Part shown: one piece after another, positions 52,202 through 61,748 of the stretch | Position numbering within the stretch: the stretch's first letter is position 1 | Layout of the letters: each line of letters opens with the position of its first letter | Origin: Flavobacteriaceae bacterium | GTDB taxonomy: Bacteria; Bacteroidota; Bacteroidia; Flavobacteriales; Weeksellaceae | Reading direction: 5' to 3' | Assembly (NCBI GenBank): GCA_030538275.1 | Contig: JAUNUH010000004.1 | Coordinates: 124,001-188,000 of the forward strand | DNA length: 64,000 bases | Notes under the pieces: model-generated | Seen by the model: only the letters and a program-made list of their open reading frames with translations | The model's database searches: none | Told to the model about the DNA's origin: nothing | Program-made: the position numbers and the translations under genes

Positions 52202-52360
52202 TTAAGCTTTACCGATTTTCTTATTGGTTCTATTAACCGAATTGGCCATACGTTTTTCTTCTTCTTTTCGTGTTTTTCGGTCTTCGTATTTTTTGACAAT
52301 ATAACCGATTACAAATGGTGCTGCATAGGTGAGCACTCGTCTTAATAATGTTGGATTCAT
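52202..52360 (-). CDS. Small protein with a membrane helix, 52 residues
   Basis: The frame runs from ATG 52360 to TAA at 52202. It encodes LLRRVLTYAAPFVIGYIVKKY, one likely membrane segment, followed by a charged tail (KTRKEEEKRMANSVNRTNKK). A terminator directly follows, which supports a real gene. It resembles small flavobacterial proteins of the same layout that I know only as hypothetical. No function is claimed. Confidence 0.6.
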   Translation of the reverse strand: MNPTLLRRVLTYAAPFVIGYIVKKYEDRKTRKEEEKRMANSVNRTNKKIGKA

Positions 52361-52699
52361 AATTTAATTTTCCTGAATATTTGCAATTTTAAAGCCAAAA
52401 AATAATCCTAGAATGAAAAAATGAATTCAAATGACGCTGAAATTGTAATTTTATGTGAAATACAATATTTTGCTTTAAAACCTCAAAAACAGCGTTATTG
52501 TTGAATATAATTGATTTTTAACTCTAATAAGTCCGATGAATTTAATTTCTTAAAATAAACTTCAATAATAAAAGGCGGATTTGTCATTACAAAACCGCCT
52601 TTTTGATGAAAATAATTATCCATTTCGATTAAAACAGACAATTATTTCCATGAGATTTATCCAAATATGAATTTACAATGGAATTTGAAAAAATAGATT
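52361..52699. other. Intergenic region between lon and the 52-aa gene
   Basis: This 339-bp AT-rich stretch contains the terminator at 52570-52604. Apart from that and the region just before the 52-aa gene, where its promoter must be, I see no coding frame or strong repeat. Confidence 0.4.
52570..52604. terminator. Terminator downstream of lon
   Basis: AAAGGCGG and CCGCCTTT form an 8-bp stem with a 16-nt loop, with T runs in both directions. It lies about 95 bp after the lon stop. Confidence 0.75.
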
Positions 52700-55114
52700 T
52701 TATTTTACTAAAGCTATTTCCAACACCTCTTCCATCGTTTTTACATAATGGAAAGTTAGTCCTTTGATATAACGAGCTTCTATTTCCATCACATCTTTTC
52801 GGTTTTCAGTTGAAAGGATAATTTGCTTAATTCCAGCCCGTTTAGCAGCCAAAATCTTCTCTTTAATTCCCCCAACCGGTAATACTTTTCCACGTAATGT
52901 GATTTCGCCCGACATCGCCAAATCTGCACAAACTCTACGCTTGGTAAAACTCGAAACAATGGATGAAAACATTGTAATACCTGCAGATGGCCCATCCTTG
53001 GGAACCGCACCTTCTGGCACGTGAATGTGTACATTGGTTTTATCAATTCCTTCAAAAGGAATATCCAATTTTTCATGATTAGCCTTTACATATTCCAAAG
53101 CAATTTGGGCCGATTCCTTCATCACTTTCCCCAAATTACCAGTTATACTCAAAACCCCTTGGCCTTTCGACAAAATCGATTCGATAAACAATATGTCTCC
53201 GCCAACACTCGTCCACGCCAAGCCTGTGGCAACACCTGGAACATTATTTTTTTCGTATTTACTGGATTCTCTGGGCGGGCCCAAAATTTCTTCAAGTTTT
53301 TCTCTTGTAAACTTGGGCAAAACCTCGATATCCATGGCTATATCTTTGGCGGCGTTACGAACAACTTTGGCAATATGTTTCTCTAAGGTTCGAACACCAG
53401 ATTCGCGTGTATAGCCATCTACAATAAAGCCTAACTCACGGCTATTCAACACTACATCTCCTTTTTTGAGTCCATGCGCTTCTAGTTGCTTGGGAAGTAA
53501 GAATTTTTTTCCGATTTCTATCTTTTCCTCTACCGTATAACCATTTACCTGAACCATTTCCATTCGATCACGCAATGGAGCCGGAATTTGAGAAATATCG
53601 TTGGCAGTAGCAATAAATAAAACTCGCGACAAATCATATCCCATTTCTAGATAATTATCATAAAACTCTGTATTTTGTTCGGGATCCAAGACTTCCAGCA
53701 TGGCAGAAGTTGGGTCTCCATGCGCACTGCGTGAAAGTTTATCGATTTCGTCCAAAACAAAAACCGGATTCGAAGTGCCAGCTTTTTTGATGTTTTGTAA
53801 AATTCTTCCAGGCATCGCTCCAATATAGGTTTTACGATGACCTCTAATTTCTGATTCATCATGCAATCCACCCAAAGACATCCTTTGGTAAGAGCGATTC
53901 AAGGCCTCTGCAATAGATTTGCCCAAAGAAGTTTTACCAACTCCAGGAGGGCCATATAAACAGATAATTGGAGATTTCATGTCTTTTTTCAGCTTTAATA
54001 CGGCCAAATATTCCAGAATTCTCTCTTTCACTTTTTCTAATCCGTAATGATCACGATTCAGAATTTTTTCGGCACGTATCAAGTCTAATTTATCCTTGGA
54101 AAAGTCATTCCACGGCAAATCCAGCATAAATTCCAAATAATTTCGCTGTATAGAAAATTCTGGCATCTGCGGATTCAATCGTCTCAACCTTCCAATTTCT
54201 TTATCAAAATGCTCTGCAACATCTTTTTTCCATTTTTTCTTGAGAGAACGCAACTGCAATTCATCAATTTCCTGATCTTGAGAAACGCCGCCCAATTCTT
54301 CTTGAATAGTACGAAGCTGCTGATTCAGGAAATATTCTCGTTGTTGTTGATCAAGTTCACTACGTGTTTTGGACTGAATATCAAAGCGTAATTGCTGTTT
54401 CTGCAATTCTATGTTCAAAAATCGTAATGTATGCGTCGCTCTTTGCTTCAAATCAGATTCCTCTAGCAATCCTTGCTTTTCCTGGTTGAGCAAATCCATA
54501 TTAGACGCTACATAATTTATTAAAAAAGAAGGACTTTCTATAGACTTTACAGCCAATCCCGCTTCCATAGGAATATTCGGATTATGATTTATAATTTCAA
54601 CCGAAACTTCTTTCACAGAATCGATAATAGCCTCATATTCTTTATCATTTTTTTGAGGACGCACATCAGGTAATAATGTAATTCTTGCCTTGAAATAAGG
54701 TTCGTTGGTAATAAATTCTTCTATCTGGAAACGACGCAATCCCTGTAAAATTACCGTAGTATTGCCATCTGGCATTTTAATCATTTTGTGAATCTTAGCT
54801 GCTGTCCCAATTAAATTTACCTCATCATCGTCTGGCTCGTCAACCGATGCATCAATCTGTGAAGTCACTCCAATAATCTCTTTTTTACGGTATGCATCAC
54901 GCAACAATTTCAAAGATTTATCACGTCCTGCTGCAATAGGAATCACAACTCCAGGAAAGAGCACCGTATTCCGTAATGGCAATATAGCCAACTCTTTTGG
55001 CGTTTCCGTATTCAATAAATGATCCTCCTCTTCGGGCGATAATAACGGAATAAACTCTGCATCTTCTGTAATATTTTCCTGTAATGACAAGTTGTCTAAT
55101 ATCATTTTCTTCAT
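52700..55114 (-). CDS. lon: ATP-dependent protease Lon
   Basis: An 804-residue AAA+ serine protease that degrades damaged and regulatory proteins. It has the N-terminal LON substrate domain, the AAA+ module with YGPPGVGKTSLGKS (Walker A) and FVLDEIDKL (Walker B), and the protease domain with Ser710 in PKDGPSAGI and Lys753 in GGIKEK. Length is normal. It is monocistronic; the structured element copy 3 lies upstream, in the 350 bp before the HRDC gene. Confidence 0.96.
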   Translation of the reverse strand: MKKMILDNLSLQENITEDAEFIPLLSPEEEDHLLNTETPKELAILPLRNTVLFPGVVIPIAAGRDKSLKLLRDAYRKKEIIGVTSQIDASVDEPDDDEVNLIGTAAKIHKMIKMPDGNTTVILQGLRRFQIEEFITNEPYFKARITLLPDVRPQKNDKEYEAIIDSVKEVSVEIINHNPNIPMEAGLAVKSIESPSFLINYVASNMDLLNQEKQGLLEESDLKQRATHTLRFLNIELQKQQLRFDIQSKTRSELDQQQREYFLNQQLRTIQEELGGVSQDQEIDELQLRSLKKKWKKDVAEHFDKEIGRLRRLNPQMPEFSIQRNYLEFMLDLPWNDFSKDKLDLIRAEKILNRDHYGLEKVKERILEYLAVLKLKKDMKSPIICLYGPPGVGKTSLGKSIAEALNRSYQRMSLGGLHDESEIRGHRKTYIGAMPGRILQNIKKAGTSNPVFVLDEIDKLSRSAHGDPTSAMLEVLDPEQNTEFYDNYLEMGYDLSRVLFIATANDISQIPAPLRDRMEMVQVNGYTVEEKIEIGKKFLLPKQLEAHGLKKGDVVLNSRELGFIVDGYTRESGVRTLEKHIAKVVRNAAKDIAMDIEVLPKFTREKLEEILGPPRESSKYEKNNVPGVATGLAWTSVGGDILFIESILSKGQGVLSITGNLGKVMKESAQIALEYVKANHEKLDIPFEGIDKTNVHIHVPEGAVPKDGPSAGITMFSSIVSSFTKRRVCADLAMSGEITLRGKVLPVGGIKEKILAAKRAGIKQIILSTENRKDVMEIEARYIKGLTFHYVKTMEEVLEIALVK

Positions 55115-55464
55115 TTAATTTTTCCCTTCAAATAATGCCGATTTGTCAGTTTATATATCCAAGCTGAATTTCAATACACTATTGTATATCAACGATTTAA
55201 CTTTGTAATCAATAATTCATGACCTTATCGGCAGGTACGAAGGATAATAAATTCAAAGGTTATGCCATGGATATAAAAAGGATTTGGGCAGCGAACGTGC
55301 TGTCCGCTACAATCTTTTGGCGCAATTGGCACAAAAAAATGCTTTCCGGCGGTTTGTTCCGTCACGCCACCGGCGGAAAAGCAATTTTTGTAAACCAATT
55401 GCGCCAAAAGGATTTACGCTACCATCACTGCCGCAGATCCACCCTTCAATCCACTACCCAAATG
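55115..55464. other. Intergenic region between lon and the HRDC gene
   Basis: This 350-bp stretch is mostly taken by the structured element copy 3 (55296-55426). The open frames on the plus strand across it arise from the palindrome and are not coding. The bases 55115-55200 next to lon are AT-rich and must hold its promoter; no perfect TAnnTTTG was found. Confidence 0.5.
55296..55426 (-). repeat. Structured intergenic element, copy 3
   Basis: On the minus strand GATGGTAGCGTAAATCC (55426-55410) and GATTGTAGCGGACAGC (55314-55299) flank a hairpin with a perfect 16-bp stem: CCAATTGCGCCAAAAG (55395-55410) against CTTTTGGCGCAATTGG (55314-55329). An inner imperfect stem of TGCTTTCCG-type sequence follows. 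Here the repeats lie on the same strand as lon and the HRDC gene. The hairpin sequence is unlike copies 1 and 2, but its layout is the same. Confidence 0.7.
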
Positions 55465-55905
55465 TTAGAAAATTGACGACAATAATTCTAGAATTTGCTG
55501 ACCGAATTGTTCTTTTTTCTTTTCGCCAATTCCGTGAACTTTATCCAGATCCTCGATTGTAACAGGCTTAATTTTGGCTAGTGAATCAATAGTTTTATTG
55601 CTTAAAATCATAAAAGCCGGAACCATTTCTTCGCGTGAGGTTTCCATGCGCCAGTCTTTTAATATTTTGATTATTTCTATTTCCTCCTCAGTCCACAGCA
55701 CCTTCTCAACTTCTGAATCATCTTTTTCTAATAAGATTTCCTTGGGCTCGAAATGAATTAAAACAGACCAAAAATTAACTTTTGATTGAATCAACTGCAC
55801 ATTCGATTTTATGAATTTCACCTGGTTCAGAAATTCATTTAGTACATCCTGATCATGGGTAAAATGTTCTTTATCCAACCGAATATGAAAAACTTTGATC
55901 TGCAT
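55465..55905 (-). CDS. HRDC domain protein
   Basis: A 146-residue protein with a C-terminal HRDC domain (about 70-140: EIIKILKDWRMETSREEMVPAF, then ILSNKTIDSLAKIKP and HGIGEKKKEQFG), a nucleic-acid-binding module of RecQ and RNase D. The N-terminal half (MQIKVFHIRLDKEHF) does not match any domain I know. It lacks helicase or nuclease motifs. It lies 15 bp after the transketolase gene and is probably cotranscribed. Confidence 0.85.
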   Translation of the reverse strand: MQIKVFHIRLDKEHFTHDQDVLNEFLNQVKFIKSNVQLIQSKVNFWSVLIHFEPKEILLEKDDSEVEKVLWTEEEIEIIKILKDWRMETSREEMVPAFMILSNKTIDSLAKIKPVTIEDLDKVHGIGEKKKEQFGQQILELLSSIF

Positions 55906-55920
55906 GAAAACAAAAATTTT

Positions 55921-56871
55921 TTATTTCCTTTTCAATACTTTGCGCACTTTTGCGATAACGGCGTCCTTGTCTAGGCCGTATTTTGCCAATAATTCTTCTG
56001 GTTTTCCACTTTCGCCAAAAGTATCATTGGTTCCTACAAATTCCTGCGGCACCGGAAATTTGGAAGTTAACAGACGAGCAACACTTTCGCCCAAACCGCC
56101 AAAAATATTATGTTCTTCTGCCGAAACTAGGGCTTTGGTTTTCTTCACGGAATTCAGAATAATTTCTTCATCCAGCGGTTTGATGGTGTGAATATTGATT
56201 ACTTCACAAGAAATTCCTTCTTTGGACAATTCGTCTGCTGCCACCAAAGCTTCCCAAACCAAATGTCCCGTAGCAATGATAGTAACGTCGGTTCCTTCTT
56301 CCAGCAGAATTCCTTTTCCAATTTCAAATTTCATATCTTCTGGGATAAAAACAGGCCATTTGGGTCGGCCAAATCGCAGATAAACAGGTCCGTCATATTC
56401 TGCTGCAGCCATAGTAGCAGCTTTGGTTTGGTTATAATCACACGGATTGATTACCGTCATTCCGGGTAGCATTTTCATCAATCCGATATCTTCCAAAATT
56501 TGATGTGTGGCACCATCTTCTCCCAAAGTTACGCCTGCATGCGATGCCGCAATTTTCACATTTTTACCAGAATACGCAATCGACTGACGAATTTGATCAT
56601 ATACCCTACCGGTAGAGAAATTGGCAAAAGTACCTGTAAAAGGAATTTTACCTCCTGTAGCAAGTCCAGCCGCAATTCCCATCATATTGGCCTCGGCAAT
56701 ACCAATTTGAAAAAATCGCTCAGGGTTTTCTTTTTCGAAATCTTCCATTTTGAGCGAGCCTTTCAAATCTGCACAAAGTGCTACAACATTTTTGTTTTTT
56801 CTACCTAACTCGGTAAGGCCATCACCAAATCCCGAACGAGTATCTTTTTTTTCTTTAAATGTATATTTCAT
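55921..56871 (-). CDS. Transketolase, C-terminal subunit
   Basis: A 316-residue second half of a split transketolase, carrying the pyrimidine-binding and C-terminal domains. The catalytic Glu is in [24 protein letters not shown] and [14 protein letters not shown] are also seen. I start it at ATG 56871, one bp after the stop of the N-terminal subunit; the frame reaches further back, but the ATG at 56916 is in the upstream gene. Together the pair moves two-carbon units in the pentose phosphate pathway. Confidence 0.93.
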   Translation of the reverse strand: MKYTFKEKKDTRSGFGDGLTELGRKNKNVVALCADLKGSLKMEDFEKENPERFFQIGIAEANMMGIAAGLATGGKIPFTGTFANFSTGRVYDQIRQSIAYSGKNVKIAASHAGVTLGEDGATHQILEDIGLMKMLPGMTVINPCDYNQTKAATMAAAEYDGPVYLRFGRPKWPVFIPEDMKFEIGKGILLEEGTDVTIIATGHLVWEALVAADELSKEGISCEVINIHTIKPLDEEIILNSVKKTKALVSAEEHNIFGGLGESVARLLTSKFPVPQEFVGTNDTFGESGKPEELLAKYGLDKDAVIAKVRKVLKRK

Positions 56872-56872
56872 T

Positions 56873-57721
56873 TTAGTAATCTTTAAGTAATGTTTCGGGA
56901 ATCTGGTTGAATGCAATGGCTAATTCATCATCATTGGGTGCTTTTCCATGCCATGCGTGCGTTCCCATCATATAATCTACGCCGAATCCCATTTCTGTAT
57001 CCAATAATATGGCAATAGGTTTTCCTTTACCGGCAAGCATTTTTGCCTCATACAATGCCTTGAGCACTTCTTCTATATCGTTACCATTTTCTACTTCTAT
57101 CACATCCCATAAAAATGCCTCGAATTTTCTACGCAAATCTCCTAGAAATAATACATCTTCTGTATTTCCATCAATTTGTCGATGATTACGATCCACCGTC
57201 ATGATGAGATTGTCGATTTTGTTGGCCCCAGCATACATCAAGGCCTCCCAAATTTGGCCTTCTTGTAATTCTCCATCACCTTGAAGCGTGAAAATCAATT
57301 TATCATCTTGATTTAATCTTTTACTTATAGCCATTCCGATACCCACAGAAAGTCCCTGGCCTAAAGATCCCGTTGCAATACGTACTCCTGGCAATCCTTC
57401 ATGCGTTGTAGGATGTCCTTGTAAGCGAGAATCTATTTTTCTGAAAGTTGCCAATTCTGAAACAGGAAAAAAACCACTTCGCGCCAAAACGCTGTAATAT
57501 AATGGCGAAATATGACCGTTTGAAAGTATGAAAACATCTTCATTGGCTCCCGACATTTCAAAATCCGTAGAATAATCCATAATTTCTTGATACAAAGCCA
57601 CCATAAACTCTGTACAACCTAGGGATCCCCCCGGGTGACCGCTGTCAACCGCATGCACCATGCGTAAAATATCGCGCCTTACCTGACTGCAAAGTTGTTG
57701 CAATTCCTGAATATCTGCCAT
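56873..57721 (-). CDS. Transketolase, N-terminal (TPP-binding) subunit
   Basis: A 282-residue N-terminal half with the TPP-binding domain: GHPGGSLGC (29-36), the TPP motif [13 protein letters not shown] (148-160), and DRNHRQIDG. The family usually fuses both halves in about 660 residues; the split form is common in Bacteroidetes and some archaea. A complete promoter lies upstream at 57738-57769, and the C-terminal subunit follows with 1 bp spacing. Confidence 0.93.
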   Translation of the reverse strand: MADIQELQQLCSQVRRDILRMVHAVDSGHPGGSLGCTEFMVALYQEIMDYSTDFEMSGANEDVFILSNGHISPLYYSVLARSGFFPVSELATFRKIDSRLQGHPTTHEGLPGVRIATGSLGQGLSVGIGMAISKRLNQDDKLIFTLQGDGELQEGQIWEALMYAGANKIDNLIMTVDRNHRQIDGNTEDVLFLGDLRRKFEAFLWDVIEVENGNDIEEVLKALYEAKMLAGKGKPIAILLDTEMGFGVDYMMGTHAWHGKAPNDDELAIAFNQIPETLLKDY

Positions 57722-57737
57722 GAAATTTAATTTTTTT

Positions 57738-57769
57738 CAAAAATATGAAAAGTCTTTTTCAATAGCCAA
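57738..57769 (-). promoter_or_regulatory. Promoter for the transketolase operon
   Basis: On the minus strand TTG (57769-57767), 21 bp and TATTTTTG (57745-57738) match the Bacteroidetes promoter exactly, 16 bp before the ATG at 57721. Confidence 0.7.
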
Positions 57770-57909
57770 TTAAGACCATGCTAATTATTACTCAACTTGA
57801 TATTTCATTCAAAAAATCTCTACATTTCAGTGCAATTTATTTTCATTTTTAATCAAATTGATTTTTCTGTTTATTCAGATTTTGTGTATCTTTTCGCCAA
57901 ATATTAAAT

Positions 57910-58752
57910 ATGAAAAAAATTCTTTTCTTTATCGGCTTAGCCGCATCTGTTACTATGATGGACGCACAGGTAAAAGCACCTCAACCCAGCCCTGCAGCAA
58001 CAGTAAAACAAAACGTGGGATTATCTGAAATTACGGTAGAGTACTCCAGACCTTCGGCAAAAAATCGTAGTATATTTGGTGATTTGGTACCATACAACCA
58101 ATTATGGAGAACGGGCGCCAATTCTGCAACATCCATTAGCTTTAACTCTGAGGTAAATTTTGGTGGAAAAACTGTTCCGGCAGGTACTTACGCTTTATAC
58201 TCAATTCCTAAAGCCAATGAGTGGGAAATTATTTTGTATAAAGACACAAAAGTTTGGGGCGCGCCAAAAACTTTGGATGAAAATCAAATTGCGACCAAAA
58301 GCGTTCAAAAATCTGTAAAAATCAGTCCAGCCGTAGAAAGCTTTCAAATTACATTTGATGATTTACGAAATAATGGAGCCAATTTGGTGATTTCCTGGGA
58401 AAACACCATGGTAAAAGTACCCATCACCGTGGATTCAAAAAAAGAAGTTTTGGCGAGTATAGAAAAAACGATGAACGGACCTTCTGCTAATGATTATTAC
58501 CAAGCAGCAAGTTACTATTTGGACGAAAAAATGGAATTGGACAAGGCATTGGAATGGTCTAAAAAAGCCATACAAATGCGCCCTGATGCATTCTGGATGA
58601 CAAAACAGCAATCTGAGATTTATGCAGAAAAAGGCGATTTTAAAAATGCAATTTCATCTGCGAAAAACTCTTTGGAAGTGGCTAAAAAGGCTGGAAATGA
58701 AGATTATGTGAAAATGAACGAGGAAAATATCAAAAAATGGAGTAAAAAGTAA
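57910..58752 (+). CDS. Exported DUF2911 protein with TPR-like C-terminus
   Basis: A 280-residue exported protein with a signal peptide (to about 20, MMDAQ) and a DUF2911 domain (about 25-170: EYSRPSAKNRSIFGDLVPY, LWRTGANSATSISF, VPAGTYALYSIP). The C-terminal part (about 190-275) has TPR-like helices: DLDKALEWSKKAIQMRPDAFWM-type spacing, then GDFKNAISSAKNSLEVAKKAG. Function of DUF2911 is unknown. A terminator follows, so it stands alone. Confidence 0.88.
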   Translation: MKKILFFIGLAASVTMMDAQVKAPQPSPAATVKQNVGLSEITVEYSRPSAKNRSIFGDLVPYNQLWRTGANSATSISFNSEVNFGGKTVPAGTYALYSIPKANEWEIILYKDTKVWGAPKTLDENQIATKSVQKSVKISPAVESFQITFDDLRNNGANLVISWENTMVKVPITVDSKKEVLASIEKTMNGPSANDYYQAASYYLDEKMELDKALEWSKKAIQMRPDAFWMTKQQSEIYAEKGDFKNAISSAKNSLEVAKKAGNEDYVKMNEENIKKWSKK

Positions 58753-58781
58753 ATTTTCATTTTTCTAAACTAGTTTCAATG

Positions 58782-58822
58782 AAATAGACCTCTGATATTT
58801 AGCTTCAGAGGTCTATTTTTTT
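58782..58822. terminator. Bidirectional terminator between DUF2911 and rocD
   Basis: AAATAGACCTCTGA and TCAGAGGTCTATTT form a perfect 14-bp stem with a 9-nt loop, followed by a T tract on the plus strand. It lies between convergent genes. Confidence 0.9.
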
Positions 58823-58910
58823 CTGCAAGATTCTATACTTTAAAAATTTATAAATCAGGCTAGATTTTATTCAAGAAAAATTAAATTTTAAATAAATTCA
58901 CTTTTCTGAA

Positions 58911-60155
58911 CTAGCTTTTTTTGAATTCATTGATGGTTTCTGTAATAATTTGAATACATTCATAAAGTTGCTCTTCTGTCATGACCAATGGAGGGGCAAA
59001 ACGAATGATGTTACCGTGTGTGGGTTTTGCCAATAATCCTTTTTTCATGAGTTCAATACAAATCTCCCATGCGGTTGAGCTTTCTTCTGTATCATTGATT
59101 ACAATGGCATTAAGCAATCCTTTTCCACGTACCAATTTTACCAAATCATTTGAATCTACCAACTTTTGAATTTCTGATCTGAAAATTTCACCCATTTTCT
59201 CAGCATGTTCTGCCAAATTTTCGTCCAAAACCACCTTCATAGCTGCTAAGGCTACCGCGCAAGCCAAGGGATTTCCGCCAAAAGTTGAACCATGTTGGCC
59301 TGGCTGTAATACGCCTATTACTGAATCATCTGAGAGAACTGCCGACACGGGATAAACCCCTCCACTTAATGCCTTTCCTAATATTAAAACATCTGGGTGA
59401 ACAGCTTCATGATCTACCGCCAACATGCGACCTGTACGCGCAATTCCTGTCTGAATTTCATCGGCAATAAACAAGGAGTCGTATTTTTTGCAAAGTTCTG
59501 ATGCGGCTTTCAAATATCCATCTGATGGAACATAAACTCCAGCTTCACCTTGAATGGGCTCTACCAAAAAAGCCACTACATTTTCTTGTTGTAAAGCGGT
59601 TTCCAACGCATCCAAGTCGTCATAAGGAACTTTGATAAAACCTTTGGTATAGGGTCCGAAATGATTTCTTGCGTCTTGGTCATTACTAAATGAAATTATG
59701 GTAGTGGTACGACCATGGAAATTATTTTCTGCTACGATGATTTGTGCTTCACGATCGGGAATTCCACGTCTTTCGTAACCGTATTTTCTGGCAATTTTTA
59801 TGGCCGATTCTACTGCTTCTGCGCCAGAGTTCATAGGCAATAGCTTGTCGTAACCAAAAAGTTCACAAGCAAATTTTTCCCATTGACCCAATTGATCGCT
59901 GTGAAATGCACGTGAAGTAAGTGTAAGTTTTTCAGCTTGTTTTTTGAGTGCTTCAATAATTACTGGATGACAATGACCTTGATTTACAGCAGAGTAAGCT
60001 GATAGAAAATCATAATATTTTTTGCCTTCTACATCCCAGACAAAAACACCTTTTCCTTGTTTCAAAACGACGGGTAGCGGATGATAATTATGCGCTCCGT
60101 AGCGATGTTCCATTTCTATAAGTTGCTCTGATGAGTATTGGATTTCTTGTGACAT
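58911..60155 (-). CDS. rocD: Ornithine--oxo-acid transaminase
   Basis: A 414-residue PLP enzyme that moves the delta-amino group of ornithine to 2-oxoglutarate, giving glutamate semialdehyde. The PLP Lys is Lys261 in [15 protein letters not shown], the Asp is Asp232 in [12 protein letters not shown]. The N-terminal [10 protein letters not shown] and [16 protein letters not shown] are typical of RocD. A TAAATTTG box lies 23 bp before the ATG. It is next to lysine 6-aminotransferase and an aldehyde dehydrogenase, though all have their own spacing. Confidence 0.93.
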   Translation of the reverse strand: MSQEIQYSSEQLIEMEHRYGAHNYHPLPVVLKQGKGVFVWDVEGKKYYDFLSAYSAVNQGHCHPVIIEALKKQAEKLTLTSRAFHSDQLGQWEKFACELFGYDKLLPMNSGAEAVESAIKIARKYGYERRGIPDREAQIIVAENNFHGRTTTIISFSNDQDARNHFGPYTKGFIKVPYDDLDALETALQQENVVAFLVEPIQGEAGVYVPSDGYLKAASELCKKYDSLFIADEIQTGIARTGRMLAVDHEAVHPDVLILGKALSGGVYPVSAVLSDDSVIGVLQPGQHGSTFGGNPLACAVALAAMKVVLDENLAEHAEKMGEIFRSEIQKLVDSNDLVKLVRGKGLLNAIVINDTEESSTAWEICIELMKKGLLAKPTHGNIIRFAPPLVMTEEQLYECIQIITETINEFKKS

Positions 60156-60177
60156 ATTTGTATGAATTGAACTGTGT

Positions 60178-60185
60178 CAAATTTA
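60178..60185 (-). promoter_or_regulatory. -7 box upstream of rocD
   Basis: On the minus strand TAAATTTG, a perfect TAnnTTTG match, ends 22 bp before the ATG at 60155. No TTG at 17-23 bp upstream. Confidence 0.45.
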
Positions 60186-60248
60186 ACAAAAGAAAATGAA
60201 AATTTCGTCTGATTTTGAAATCATCCAAATCCAGTCAGAAATTTAGAA

Positions 60249-60280
60249 TAAAAAAAGCCCGATTCAATTATCGAGCTTTA
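60249..60280 (-). terminator. Terminator after the lysine aminotransferase gene
   Basis: AAAGCTCGAT pairs with ATCGGGCTTT (one mismatch) on the minus strand, followed by a T tract, 20 bp after the stop at 60300. It separates this gene from rocD. Confidence 0.8.
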
Positions 60281-60299
60281 ATTTTTTGGACTACTAAAT

Positions 60300-61610
60300 T
60301 TATTGCGTAAGTACTTCCCTGATGATACTTATGGAATCATCAATTTCTTTTTTGGTCACTGTTAAATGCGGTCTATAGCGAATACTTTCTGTTCCGCACA
60401 TCAATAGCATTAATTTATGATCAAAAGCTTTTTTCCAGAATGCAACGCGCTCTTCATCATTTGGTAAATCAAAAGCACACCATAATCCGCGTCCGCGTAC
60501 ATTGGTGATTTGTGGAAATTCTGCTTCTAATTTTTGAAGTTCGCTCAACAAATGTTCACCCATTACTTTGGCGTTTTCTACCAGATTCTCGTTTTCTATA
60601 ACTTCCAGAATCAATTTGAAACGCATCATATCGATAAAATTACCCCCAAAAGTAGAATTGATTCTACTGCTTTCTACAAAAACATTATTCTCTACTTGGT
60701 TCAATTTTTCTTTATTGGCCAGGATTCCGCAAACCTGTGCTTTTTTACCAAAAGACATTACATCTGGAACAATTCCGTAATGTTGCCAAGCCCACATGTC
60801 GCCGGTAATTCCCATACCACATTGTACCTCATCAAATATCAATAATACCTCTTTTTCATCACAAATATCTCTAAGGTATTGCAAAAATTCTTTTCTGAAA
60901 AAGTTATCACCACCTTCTCCTTGAATGGTTTCCAGGCATATACAAGCGATTTGGTCTGGATTATTATCAAATGCAGCTTCAATTTGTAATTTAGCTTCAT
61001 TTTCCAGTGCTATGGTTTTTGATTTATTTTCTTCATTGAAAGGGAAGAACATCTTTGGATTTGTAATTCTAGGCCAGTCAAATTTTGGAAAATACATAAA
61101 CTTCCGTGGATCCTTGGTATTGGTCAAGGATAAAGTATAGCCACTGCGTCCGTGAAAAGCTTGTTTGAAATGTATTACCTGTCCGGCTTCTTTGTTGATA
61201 CCTCGAGATAAATTTAATCTGGTTTTCCAATCAAAAGCGGTTTTTAATGCATTTTCAACGGCTAATGCACCTCCCGAAACAAAAAATGCATATTGCAATT
61301 CATCGGGGATAGACACTCTAGAAAAAGTGTCTAGAAAATCTGCGAATTCTTTGTTATAAACATCAGACATAGATGGCTTAATGATTGCCATTTGTCCTAG
61401 CCATTCCTTATGTTGAACGATGTACGGATGATTATAACCTATTGCAGATGATGCAAACATGGAGAACATATCCAAATATTCTTCTCCATCGTCGGTTACG
61501 ATATAACTATCGTGAGATTTTTCTAGGTTCATAACCATGTCAAATCCATCGGCAAGAATATGTTTGCCTAGTCTATCGTGAATTTTTTTTGCTAAAACTG
61601 TATCACTCAT
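60300..61610 (-). CDS. lat: L-lysine 6-transaminase
   Basis: A 436-residue class III PLP aminotransferase that converts lysine and 2-oxoglutarate to 2-aminoadipate 6-semialdehyde and glutamate. The PLP Lys is Lys289 in MSFGKKAQVCG, with FDEVQCGMGITG and MFSMFASSAIGYNHP giving the lysine-specific family signature. Downstream of an ALDH7-type gene, whose product would oxidise the semialdehyde. The 138-bp gap between them is AT-rich with short pyrimidine repeats. Assignment to lysine 6-transaminase rather than another omega-aminotransferase is firm from the motifs. Confidence 0.93.
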   Translation of the reverse strand: MSDTVLAKKIHDRLGKHILADGFDMVMNLEKSHDSYIVTDDGEEYLDMFSMFASSAIGYNHPYIVQHKEWLGQMAIIKPSMSDVYNKEFADFLDTFSRVSIPDELQYAFFVSGGALAVENALKTAFDWKTRLNLSRGINKEAGQVIHFKQAFHGRSGYTLSLTNTKDPRKFMYFPKFDWPRITNPKMFFPFNEENKSKTIALENEAKLQIEAAFDNNPDQIACICLETIQGEGGDNFFRKEFLQYLRDICDEKEVLLIFDEVQCGMGITGDMWAWQHYGIVPDVMSFGKKAQVCGILANKEKLNQVENNVFVESSRINSTFGGNFIDMMRFKLILEVIENENLVENAKVMGEHLLSELQKLEAEFPQITNVRGRGLWCAFDLPNDEERVAFWKKAFDHKLMLLMCGTESIRYRPHLTVTKKEIDDSISIIREVLTQ

Positions 61611-61748
61611 AATTTAAGTTTTGAAGTATAAAGTAGAAAGTCTATTTATAAAATTGGACATTTCAATGCTATTTCTCTTTATACTTAGTTTAATCACTAT
61701 TTTTTTTTCAAAATTATTACTTCTACACTTCTACTTACTACCGTCTAC

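Noticed and set aside
55219..55562. Open frames on the plus strand across the lon-HRDC gap
   Set aside because: They arise from the palindromic element and overlap the HRDC gene; composition is not protein-like.
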